A DNA stretch of 64,000 nucleotides from Pisolithus tinctorius (Eukaryota; Basidiomycota; Agaricomycetes; Boletales; Pisolithaceae): positions 248,001 through 312,000 of the forward strand of contig JANFAH010000026.1 in the NCBI GenBank assembly GCA_024663395.1, given 5' to 3'. The notes under the pieces are model-generated. The model saw only the letters and a list, made by a program, of their open reading frames with translations. It was not told where the DNA came from and made no database searches. Each line of letters opens with the position of its first letter. Positions within the stretch are counted from its first letter, which is position 1. Shown one piece after another: positions 47,159 through 57,039 of this stretch. The position numbers and the translations under genes were made by a program.

Positions 47159-49233
47159 CTACAACACAAGGTCATCTGGAATGAGTTTCTGGTTATGAAG
47201 ACAAGTCTGAATCCAGTTTCTACGAAGGGCTTTATCATCCAACATGAGGTATAAATCGATCACCCCCCCATCCATACAGAATGCTTCCATCAGGGCCGTC
47301 TTAGCTAACAGGGGAAGGTCGTCATCTCGCCATGCGAGCATCTCCACAGCAGTGTGCATATACTCAGTATGCCTTTGCTGTGCAGCAACTGCAGACGATG
47401 AACTGATAACAGACCCAAGGTATGAAAGGGAACCCTGTACACTGACGAGTAAAGTGGGTGTGGACATTTCTTTGCTCTTCTTCGACTTCTTTGAAGAGCG
47501 TTCTGCATCGTCCTTGATAGAGAGCGACTGGAGTGCAGCTTGTGCCAATGGAATTTCAGCAGAGGGTGAAGCAGGGTTGGCATCTGCATGTGTATGCTGT
47601 CATAACCGTGTGTTCACACTAAGCCCTTACTCACTCCGCACCCTACTCCGCCAGTCGTTCACTCACTCCACACCAACTCTGCCCAACTTCTGTTGGTTGT
47701 GAACCATCTCCGCTCTGACTGCTGTCGGACTTGTGTCACCCTCCTACCGGACCGAGCGGTCCGTTCTCTGAGGGATCATGTGACTACCTTCGCAGTCAGG
47801 TACTCTGCAGTGCGCTCACCGCATGGTCCAGTGCCTGGACTATTTCCTTTTCTGGATGTTCTGTGTTACCTGTTCGTATGTCCTCCATCTACCCTTCATT
47901 CGTCGTCCAGGAAATTTTACTTGAAAATTTATGAGTCTCCATATGTCAGTTCCGATTCCGATTACTGTACCTCTGTAGCAGTATAAAAGCATGTACTGTA
48001 CTCTGCTGTTCTTCAGTACGAATATCAACTTAGTTCCTACTCCCTCTTTCTCTGTCTTCTGTCTGTCAGAGTTATCTCCGACTCTCCATCTGTACTCTCC
48101 CTCTGAAATACGAGGGCTGAGATCGTGCAAGGGGGTAGCGCACAAGCTAAACCCGACGCCCTCACTCCACTCCGCCTTTACTTTGGTGGACTTTGTTCCT
48201 GCCATCTCTCCGCTAGTCGGAGTTTCATTCTTCCCTGTCGGACTTGCTTCCGAACCACTCTCTAGACCTTGTATAGCGTCGGAGTTGGTTGGAGTAGGCC
48301 TGGACTTGACATACACTTCCTACTTGATGGCATAGAGCTGGTAGTTGAGGGGGGATATGAGCTAAGTAACATCGTAGGGGAAGCGAGAGTTGGCATGGGT
48401 GGATTAAATTGCATTGAAAATAGCTGGGACTGCACGTTCATTCTGTTAGCAGGAGCTACCTTGTTGATGGACATTTGATCGATCACATCATCTTCAATGA
48501 TGCCGGCAGAGCTTCCAACCTGAGGAGTAATGAACTGTAAAGTGGCAGAGGATGTGGATGGGGTCATCACTGGATCGCTGGAGGTATGGCTAGACAGGTT
48601 TACAGAGAGGCCAGAACCACTGGTGCCGGATACAAATGCCACAGAAGTCATAGGATGGTAGGCACACATACCACGGGCTTGGTCATTTGGAAACAGCGAC
48701 TCCATCGCCATAAGCAGGGGCCAACCGATGTTTTTAAACTGGCACATAGCATTCCCAGGTCGGCCCTGTCAATGGATGTTATCGATGTCAAGCAATGGAC
48801 CCAAGATGATGGACACGTACTGCTAACCACTCCTTGAAGTCACTTTCCTCACTCTCAGAGATAATATTTGCCCCATTTTCATTATCCCAATGCTTTCCAG
48901 AACGACCTCACCATAAGTTGATATCCCTCAGCACGGATTTGAGCTGTACCAATAATGATTGATGAGGCTACACAGGTGCTGGGGAGGGAACAGGATACTC
49001 ACATTACTGAGCTTCCCTCTGCACATATCAGAGGTCTTCATCGCACCTTTTTGTTTTGGGAATTTCTTGTTTATGTGGGCAGTGGCCACACTCCAAGTGG
49101 TAGACTTGAATGACCCATCGCCCATCTTGCCAGCGATTTTCTCGTTGACAAGGAAAGTGACAAGGGCCTCTTTCTCTTCCTCAGTCCAGTTGGCTCGATC
49201 CTTATCAGAGGGCATATCTTCAGTCACTAGCTC
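47159..49233 (-). pseudogene. Harbinger Myb/SANT-like partner protein, split by a solo LTR
   Basis: Begins near MPSDKDRANWTEEEKEALVT with FLVNEKIAGKMGDGSFKSTTWSVA, the trihelix/Myb-like DNA-binding domain (Myb_DNA-bind_3) that partners Harbinger transposases. Further exons carry KHWDNENGANIISESEESDF near 48.86 kb, MCQFKNIGWPLLMAMESLFP near 48.73 kb and a Ser/Thr/Pro-rich middle (VNLSSHTSSDPVMTPSTSS). On the far side of the LTR, RSSKKSKKSKEMSTPTLLVS and AKTALMEAFCMDGGVIDLYL end with the stop at 47,159. In intact elements this protein binds the subterminal DNA and imports the transposase. The insertion at 47,598-48,311 disrupts it. Confidence 0.75.
47598..48311 (+). mobile_element. Solo LTR, family B copy 1 (714 bp), in the Myb-like gene
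   Basis: TGTCATAACCG to CTTGACA with a TATA box (AGTATAAAAGCATGTACTG near 47,979-47,997). The flanking pentamers are TATGC (47,593-47,597) and TACAC (48,312-48,316), which both derive from TACGC by one CpG transition each. Confidence 0.8.
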
Positions 49234-49435
49234 AAGGCAAGACTCACCGATGAGCATCGCTAGTGCTGCGATAATTGGTAGGAGGGGTTCCAGGGGTTCA
49301 CTATCCATCATCATCAGAGCGGTTCAAAATACAAACTCCACAGCATGGTGGCTTGCCAGGATCACAAACAAAGTAAAATACCAAAGCCGGCAAGCAACTG
49401 TGTAGTGAGACTATGTGAACATACCATATGGACTC

Positions 49436-49791
49436 TTAATGGTACAAGTCCAATGTTTGTCATTGTTTACATGCCAACAAATCATCTGGAAGATCATGTG
49501 GTTTATTATGTAATCATATTTTCCCATCCTTCATGCCCTCAATCCCATCAAAAGGTCACTTTTCACTATTTCACCAGTCAGGGACAAAAGCATTGCAATG
49601 CACTTTTCAGAAAGAATAGGGTGTATCTTGACATGTATTGCTTTGTTTGGACTGAACCTTAGTGCTCTGGAAAGCTTAGAGTCACCCCTTTTCAATGGTA
49701 TAGGTATCATGATTTTCTGTGCAGAATAGCCTGAGTGACATTGGCAGCAAGTCACACCTCACAAACATTGCAATGCTTTTGTCCCTCACTG
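49436..49791 (-). repeat. Right arm of the long palindromic Tc1/mariner-like element
   Basis: Inverted partner of 31,964-32,318; ends CTTTTGTCCCTCACTG and is followed by TA (49,792-49,793). The two arms meet at a palindromic centre around TTAA, which is where the TTA-targeting elements inserted. Confidence 0.8.
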
Positions 49792-50412
49792 TAGCTGCCA
49801 GAAGTACAGGTGCAGTATCTTTGCAGGAGTGAAGGCTACATGGTCACAGTTGCACTGTAACTGAGGCACCTGATGGAGCAGTGGACCTTGCCCAGACTGT
49901 TGCAGCCACACATCCCCCCAGCCAATGCCATCCTCAAAGCCCTACACCCAGGCCATCAGCCATGATATCATCAGAACCCACCACTCCTGTGCAGCAGTCC
50001 TGGAAGCAGTGGGCAGCCACTAGAAGTATGACACCTGCCACCAGCAAGACAGCCACCTTGGCCACTCCAAGCTCCTGCAGGCAAAGTAAGTCATCCATTT
50101 CTTTCAGCCCACTATTCTTATTTGGGCCTAACATAGTTTTCAATGGAGTGGACATCATCACTCCATCCTGGTGGCAGTCAGGTTGGCAGACATTGAGCCT
50201 GGCATCCTGGGGGGTGGCAACATCCCAAAGCCATCTGACTACCCCATCCTGCCCAGTGACCCCCAATGCCACTCCCATGGAGCATATGGAAGAGGACATT
50301 GCTGCTTTGCAGCAGCAGAATATGGAGATGGCACAAGATCTCATGCACACCCACTGCAAGCTTGCCAATACCCAGCAGGCACTTGCAAATACTCAGACTG
50401 AGTTGCAGATGC
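49792..50412 (+). pseudogene. 3' part of the split Zn2Cys6-like gene, with coiled-coil tail
   Basis: Resumes with the last Cys of the cluster (CQKYRC), then a Ser/Thr/Pro-rich stretch and a heptad-like end: MEEDIAALQQQNMEMAQDLM followed by HTHCKLANTQQALANTQTEL. It contains stops in the first 100 bases. Its end is cut by a solo LTR at 50,413. Confidence 0.6.
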
Positions 50413-52230
50413 TGTCACACACCAAAGGTGTTGTGGACATGGTTACAGCTGACTCTGCCTAACTCATCGATGAGTTGTGCACCATGCCATGCATATGAAG
50501 ACTAAAGCCCTCATGCATAGAAGGACTGCTGGATGTTAGCAGTCATCCTTTGCACAAGAATGAGTTGTCAGTGCTAAAGAAAAAAGAGGAAGCAAGTTAA
50601 GTGCACATTAAAGGTTTTTAGTGCCTGTGTATGGCATTCCAGTTTTCATCATATCTCCACCATTTCCAAAGATATTGACTCCATTCTCACACTCACTTAA
50701 AGTACTCAGCCACACCATCCTGCCTTCCAAATTTGGAGAGGGTCCTCACACCCTACACATTTTTACAGCACTCCAACCATCAGATGCTCATTTCACTAAG
50801 TCCATCAGATATGGCCACCTCTTCATTGATCATCTTGCTTGTCTCATTTGCCAGAGACAATGGCTATGTATATCTGCAAGGTGTTCCCACCAGCTTCCAT
50901 CCTGAAGCCCCCTGGTTCATTCCATCATTGTCAGCCCTGTCCCATCCCATGCAGCTTGGTCAGCATGTTCTCCTTGTCAGTATGACTTCCAGAAGGACAT
51001 TCTTTGGTTGCCTCAGGTCTGTCACTCAGTTACAAAGGTCTTATGTAGTTGTTTTGGTCTCCCCACTTGATGAAGCATATGGATCCTTCCTCCCTGCTCC
51101 CTGCACCATCTTTATTCTGGTCTCATCCATCATTCTCCCCACATTGTGACAGCTGCAGTATAATCTACTGTTCTCCAGCCTTCGCATTCATGACGAGTAT
51201 GACATACATCTTGCCTTTTTACTGCAAGACCCAGCAGAAGACATCCCCCCTTCTCCCTCTCCTCCATCAGAGCCCCATTCATGAAGTATTTATTGACTTT
51301 GCTGAGAGGATGAATGGGTGGGGGACACAATTGCCTATGCTCCCATTACCCCACAGACCCCCAACACCCTAGCCCTTTGACACCTGACTCATGCCATCCA
51401 TTTCTGGAATTAATACTTCCCCATCTGGAAACACCATCCATCTGTTATCCAATCTGTTGGTCCAGTGATGTCTCTGCCAAGATCTGACTTTCATTGCCAC
51501 CCCCTAATGTAATATCAGTGTGCTTACTCAGTTTCTGACTCTATTTGACTCATACTGTGATATTTTGACTGTCCTTGACTTGTTTATTGCCAATACTTAC
51601 CAATCCTTCTATGCTTGCTTACTTTTCATTTCTTGCTTACTCATCAGGATTACTCAGTGCTTGCAGTCCTTACTCACTACTTACCAAGCATTTGTGCCTT
51701 GTTTGTCACAAGCTGTGCTCCCCCCACAGTATATAAACCCCCTGTGCTTTGCTACAACCCAAGCAATCCAGAGGTCACTCAAGCAGTCAGTTCAGTGCAT
51801 TACACGTCATCAACAGTTGAGGCTCATTCAGAAGAGTCTATCTGTCACCATCCATCATACTTGGTAGCTGAGGCTCCATCAAGGGTCTATCTACCTCCAA
51901 CCTGTATCTGAAGCTTTCTCCACTCTTAGTCAGCAGTCTTGCTTAGTCATCCCACTACTCCTGTGTAACTTGACATTGACTTGTGCTAGGAGTCCTTTTG
52001 GTTGAATACCTTCACTCCATTCAGCCTCCCCTTTGCAGTCAGCATCCATTCATCTACTCCTGCATACCTCATCATCAACTTGTGCCAGGAGCACTCCACT
52101 TGAAGTCCCCACCTCACATTAGATTTCTTCTGCCCTCCAGGTTCTGCAGAGGTACACCACCACTCACTCTTTGTTGTCTTTGGTGTTGGTTTTGTTTTGT
52201 TCACACCAGCTTTCCACACTTTGACTCACA
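50413..52230 (+). mobile_element. Solo LTR, family A copy 3 (1.82 kb), plus orientation
   Basis: TGTCACACACCAAAGG to GACTCACA, inverted relative to copies 1 and 2; TATA region TATATAAACCCCCTGTG near 51,731-51,747. Flanks are ATGC and CTGC, a poor match, so the duplication is uncertain. The 138-codon ORF is open at 50,733-51,149. Confidence 0.75.
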
Positions 52231-53351
52231 CTGCACCTTCATCCACCTCCTCATTCTTGCCCTCTGCTGCTTCCAACCTCCTCCTGTGCACTCAAGCTCA
52301 GCCATCCTGGCCTCATGCATGTCATCCCTCCTCATCTCTGCCCACTCCACCCATGCACAGTACAGCCCCCACTTGTCAGCTGTCTGCTCCATAGCCTCTG
52401 CCATCCTCTTGAAGGCCATCATGGCCCTCTCATGCACCTCCACATACCTCCCTGTGGCCTGCAGCTGCCACTCCCACTCCCACTCTGCCCACCATGAGGA
52501 GGCCCCTGCCCTTGAGGGACCCTTGTGTGGCATCACTGGCTCCTCCTCATCCTCTTCACCTGCCTCCTGCTCATCATCTGCCTCCTCCAGCTCCATTGCC
52601 TTTTCCTTCCCCTTCCCTCATGGTATCTTCTTCTTCTCCCCTCAGGAGCTTCCCATCCCCACTCTCTTCCATGATGACCCTGCCACCATGTCCTCCTTTG
52701 TCCAACTACACACCTTCTTGTTTTTACAGGGCACACAAGCCCTGGTCTTGTCCTGTCCTGCCATTTGACCCACTGTACAGCAGGTGCACAGGGCCCTCCT
52801 GGTTGTGGTCACCACCACAGAGGTCCCAGGGACCCTCTGGGTGGTGTTCACATCATAGACCATGCCACATAACCTAAGAAATAACAATAATAAAAATAAA
52901 AGCTACAAGTCAGCTCCACTGACTCGCAGTACTCCACCACTTACCTCTGTGCAGCCTTGTTCTGCTTGGGCTGGGCCCTCTCCTCCAAGGCCCTTTGCCA
53001 CTGCCTCTATGCCTCCTCCTCTGCTGCTCTCTTCCTTTGTGTGTCCTCTTCCTCTGCTGCTTTCTTTCTCTGAGCCTCTTCTTCCTCCATTGCCCTCTAC
53101 TCTGCCTCCAGTCAGGCTTCCTCTGCCTTCTGCCTCTTGGCCTCCTCTCTCTTGACCTTGCACTCTGCCTTGCACTCCTGCTCCTTCTGCTCTGCCTCCT
53201 CTTGCCAACAAGCCTTCTCCACTGCCTTCTCATGCTCAGTGTCTGTCGAGACATCTGTAAGGACAACTAGGTTGTCATCAGTGACCTGGGAGTAGTCATG
53301 GGAGTGACCAGGGGTGGGCTGGGGGGTTTTGGTTTGTTGCTGGGAGGACAT
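52231..53351 (-). pseudogene. Antisense-type accessory gene: charged coiled coil plus Cys motif
   Basis: The N-terminus MSSQQQTKTPQPTPGHSHDY (53351) leads to a long Glu/Lys/Arg-rich coiled coil (KAECKVKREEAKRQKAEEA and onwards, with stops). After an apparent intron near 52.75 kb come ACVPCKNKKVCSWTKED and then Gly/Arg-rich and Glu-rich stretches (MELEEADDEQEAGEEDEEE). Such proteins are frequent antisense companions near the 3' LTR of Agaricomycete Gypsy elements, and here the next feature downstream of its start is an LTR with a PPT-like G-run. Several stops show it is inactive. The Cys motif differs from the C6 cluster seen at 31.9 and 35.85 kb. Confidence 0.5.
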
Positions 53352-53527
53352 GATGATGGGGGAAGGGTATGAAGGTTCACTGTTCTAACATGTGTTTTTA
53401 AGTGGTTCTTTGAACTCTGACAGAGCTCCACTGTGGCTACACTTGTTGTCCTTGAGGCATCAAAACAATTTCAAATGATCGACTCATGTTGATCTTGCTC
53501 CATACATGTGGCCTTCAGGGGGGGCAC

Positions 53528-54465
53528 TGTCATGACTGTGCATCTATCTTAGGTCCTCACTCACTCTGCACCCTTCTCCACTGGTCATTTGCTCACTCCA
53601 CACCAACTCCACCTGCCTCTGTCACTTGCAAGCCTTCTCCAACCTGACTGCTGTCAGACTTGGGGCCAGCCACCATCAGACCACATGGACCATCCCCTAA
53701 GGGGTCATGTGACCTCCCTTTGGACTTCTCCTTGACAGTGTGCAGCCAGGTACTCTGCAGTGCATGCACCACATGGTCCAGTGCCTAGACTGTTTCCTTT
53801 TTGGTTTGTTCTATGTTACCTGTCATATGTTTTCCATCTGCCCTTCATCTGTTGTCTAGGAAGTTTTTACTTGAAAATTTATGAGTCTCCATATGTCAGT
53901 TCCGATTCTGGTTACTGTACCACTGCAGTAGTATAAAAGCATGTACCATACTCCACTGTTCCTCAATATGAATATCAACTTAGTTCCTACTCCCTCTGTC
54001 TCCATCTTCTGTCTGTCAGAGTTACCTCCAACTTTCCATCTGGTCTCTACCTCTGAAATATGAGGGCTGATGTAAGGATGTAGTGGAGTTGTCTCAAGCT
54101 CATGCACATGAAGTGTACCATATGGTATTCGCACAGTAAGATGTAGAGACAAAAAAGATTACTATCTAAAATTTTTGAGGCAACATTTTATATACGAGGA
54201 GGCATGTGATACTGAGGTATCACATGCCCATACTAAGTAGTTACTACTTTTGGGGTATAACCCCTAACAGCTGAGATCATGCAAGGGGGTAGTCCACAAG
54301 CTAAACCTGACACCCTCACTCCACTCTGCCTTTACCTTGGCAGACTTTGTTCCTGCCAACACTCCACCAGTTGGAGTTCTATTCTTTTGTGTTGGACTTG
54401 CTTCCAAACCTCTCTCCAGGCCTTGTCTAGCATTGGAGTTGGTCAGAGTAGGCCCAGACTTGACA
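53528..54465 (+). mobile_element. LTR, family B copy 2, preceded by a PPT-like G-run
   Basis: TGTCATGACTG to CTTGACA, 938 bp including a 199-bp insertion. TCAGGGGGGGCAC directly upstream looks like a polypurine tract, so this could be a 3' LTR of a truncated Gypsy element to its left. TATA region AGTATAAAAGCATGTACC near 53,930-53,947. Confidence 0.65.
54071..54269 (+). mobile_element. Small solo LTR (199 bp) with perfect 5-bp duplication
   Basis: TGTAAGGATGTAG to CCCCTAACA inside the family B LTR, flanked by GCTGA on both sides (54,066-54,070; 54,270-54,274). The size suggests a Copia-type or TRIM LTR. The orientation is not established. Confidence 0.75.
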
Positions 54466-55059
54466 GTGACAGGATTTCAACCTGTGCTTGGCTCTATAAC
54501 TCAACTTGGAAGTCAACCTGTACCTGGACCCATATCTTGACCTCAAGGGCAACCTATCCTTGTGTCCTGACCTGCATCTTGATTTCAACCTCAATCTTGA
54601 GGATGACCTGTCTCTGTTTCTCAACCTACATCTCAACTTTGACCTCGATCTCAAGGATGACCTGTCTCTGTTTCTTGACCTCTCCCTGGTTTGCCCTTGG
54701 TGGGCCACAACTTTTTGGTCATTGATGTAGATTCTGGTTGGTGACTGCTCTACCACTCTGTCCTTCCCCTTGTCCCAGTGGGTTGTAAATGGCAGCAACT
54801 CTTCTTCTTTCTCCTTCTCAGATGTTGCAAACTTTGACAAGCTCATCAGTTGCCCATCATCCCAGATTGCTTCATACATTTCCTCTAAACCTGTAGTGTT
54901 GAGCTTTGTACCTGTAAACATGGGAATGAAAAAACAGAACATCTTTGGACTCCTCTATGAATACTGTGAGAGGCAAGTCCATAAGTGGCAAAGGTGGTTC
55001 TTGGAGGAGTTTCACTGCTTCTGCTGTCAAACCAGACAATGTTTCCAAGTTTAATCTGA
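54466..55059 (-). pseudogene. Retroelement gag/protease-like fragment with degenerate Arg/Ser repeats
   Basis: The minus frame carries YIRLNLETLSGLTAEAVKLL near 55.05 kb and LEEMYEAIWDDGQLMSLSKF near 54.86 kb. Below 54.68 kb it becomes an imperfect repeat rich in Arg, Ser and Leu (for example RSRNRDRSSLRSRSKLRCR). With the PBS at 55,958-55,969 it probably belongs to a Gypsy gag on the minus strand. No catalytic motif is seen. Confidence 0.45.
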
Positions 55060-55713
55060 TGTAAGGAAAGTCCAAATAGCTGTGTGATATGAGCTAGATG
55101 GCTTAGATAACAACAATAAAGTGAAGGGAATGAATTGCTCATCCCAAGGGATCCTGGACTGTTGAGACTAGAAGGCAGGACTTGGCACTTAGTAGCGGTT
55201 GTGTTTCATGGCATGTGCAGTATGTTCCATGGTGTTGTACTGGCAATGTGAGTGGTGCAAGTGGTATATGTAGTTTGTGTGCAGCAGTTTGTGAGGTGTG
55301 TGGTGTAGACAAAGTGAAAAGAAAAACTCATAGTGACCATCCAAGTGCCAAAAGGTATCATTCTGTACCTAAGTACAGGGATTTATAGTCTGGGAAAACC
55401 CAGAACCTAAGTAGGACAAGGTACAAGTGAAGGAAAGCCACATGATAGTGCATACACACAGGACAGGCTGCAACAGGGGCCAAGGGTATACTACTAGCAT
55501 AAAGGGCACAGTGACCATGGTAAAAGAAAAGAGTCCAAAAGAAAGAAAGTGACCAGAACACAGTGGCCAGTATGGCAGTGTGTAAGAGGGAGCAAGGGTG
55601 TGGGAAGGCAGTGTGTGAGCAGTGGTGGATGTGAGTGGCCTGGGGACATAACAACAGTCACAGAATGGTTGATGATAGGGGCTTATGCATCTAGGGAATG
55701 CAGATTCCTTACA
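55060..55713. mobile_element. Candidate solo LTR (654 bp) with TGTAAGGAA/TTCCTTACA ends
   Basis: The ends form a short inverted repeat and a TATA-like box lies inside near 55,380-55,388. It separates two parts of the gag-like frame. A matching target duplication was not found, so the boundaries are tentative. Confidence 0.45.
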
Positions 55714-55969
55714 CCAATAACTGGTGCTGGCATTCAGTATTCTGTAAAATTTGGCTCTTGGGTCTGTTTTGTCTCTTCCAGTTCTGGGGATTCTGGAAGA
55801 GGGACTTCAGTAGGGAGATTCTCCAGAGACAACTTAGCTAATTGAAGGGGTGTCACTTTCTTCCTTGACTTGAGTGCTTCTTCTACTTCTTATGTCTTTC
55901 CTTGTGGGCAATCTAAGGTTGTACTTGTTGTCCTGGTCATTGGTTGAAGCCCCTTGTGGTGGGCTCCAA
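55714..55969 (-). pseudogene. Start of a Gypsy gag with PBS-like site
   Basis: Read in reverse, TGGAGCCCACCACAAGGGGC (55,950-55,969) matches the PBS-like site of the other Gypsy element in its first ten bases. The following frame begins MTRTTSTTLDCPQGKT and continues, after a stop, with LAKLSLENLPTEVPLPESPE. The LTR of this element should begin at TGTAAGATACTG (55,971). Confidence 0.5.
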
Positions 55970-55970
55970 G

Positions 55971-57039
55971 TGTAAGATACTGATCATCAATGGCTGAGAA
56001 CTCTGACTCTGGGAGAGCTGGGTTCTGCTCAAGTTGGGTAGACCCTGAAGGGGCTTCAGTCTGGATGCAGGGTAAGTACTTAGACAAATGAACAGGGAAC
56101 TTGCCCAGAGAATTTTCTAGACACTGTAGAGGAACTCCACAAAAGAGCTGCAGTAGTGATTTTCTTTTGCTCCTTGAAGAAGGGCCACAAAATGAACAGA
56201 GACTTCTCATACAGTAATTCCTGGCCTGCACTGTACTGTAGTAGTTTCTGTGTGATGTGGCATGCCCATGACCACTCACATGCTTAGTCAGCTCTCAAAC
56301 TCTCAACACCAACTCCCCTCATCATTCAGCCACATCCCCTAAGTCCAAACCCTCCTCAACTCTCATCTACACCTTCTACTCCAACACCTATCCTTCCACA
56401 CACTAGAGGAATGATTTCTCATAGGGAAAAGGTCCATGTTCCCTACACCAATCCTCTGCTAGTTGGAGTTCCATTTGTCTGTGTCAGCCTTGCTTCTGCA
56501 CCTCTCTGTCAAAGTCACACAACACCCCTGACTTCCTCTTAGGGTGGGGTAGGAGCTGGTTGGGCTGTGGAGTACAGTGGTCAAGGTCCAAAGCAAATAT
56601 GACCACTGGGTGGCAAGATATTCAACAAACAGTGAGCAGAGGGGTACAGAGGAAAGTTTTGGAGTCAGAGGTTGGAGTCAGAGGTCAGAGGTCAGATGAG
56701 AGGGCATTGGGTTCAGCTAGTGCACTGCCCCCTTGCACAAGCTCAGCCCTTGTATTTCAGAGGCAGAGCAGACTCAGAGGAGTGGAGGTGAAACTCCAGA
56801 GGGAGTCAGAAGTGGGGACTTTATTGTCAATATTTGTACTGATTACATCAGAGTACTACATGGCCTTACACATGATGTGGGTCAAGGGTGGGGCAGTGTA
56901 GAACACAAACCAATAAATGTACAAGAGGTTAGCAGCACCTCCAACAGGGGTGACAGGGACCTTGACTGAGACAAGGGAACTACTACAATGAGGGAGAGAG
57001 GGTAAATATATCAAAGGAGCAGAAGAATGGAGAAAAACT
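55971..57039. other. Probable LTR start and unassigned repeat DNA
   Basis: TGTAAGATACTG at 55,971 adjoins the PBS-like site and so is the inner end of an LTR whose outer end I could not fix. Nothing else is recognised; the GAGGTCAGAGGTCAG-type direct repeats near 56,665-56,697 are short. Confidence 0.35.

Larger units (their letters stand above)
33201..49435. mobile_element. PIF/Harbinger transposon, 16.2 kb including nested insertions
   Basis: The ends are related inverted repeats (GAGTCTGTACGGTATGTTTG on the left; the right end, reversed, starts GAGTCCATATGGTATGTTCA), differing mainly where CG has become TG or CA. TTA is present directly outside both ends (33,198-33,200 and 49,436-49,438), the 3-bp duplication expected for this superfamily. 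It contains the two expected genes in convergent order: DDE transposase (+, split by a Gypsy element) and Myb/SANT-like protein (-, split by a solo LTR). Removing the two insertions leaves about 3.2 kb, a normal size. Confidence 0.85.

Noticed and set aside
31964..49791. A single 17.8-kb autonomous giant transposon with 355-bp inverted repeats carrying Gypsy and Harbinger genes
   Set aside because: Inner elements have their own ends and target duplications (TTA for Harbinger and the foldback, a TACGC-derived pair for one solo LTR), and they interrupt each other's genes, so serial nesting explains it better.
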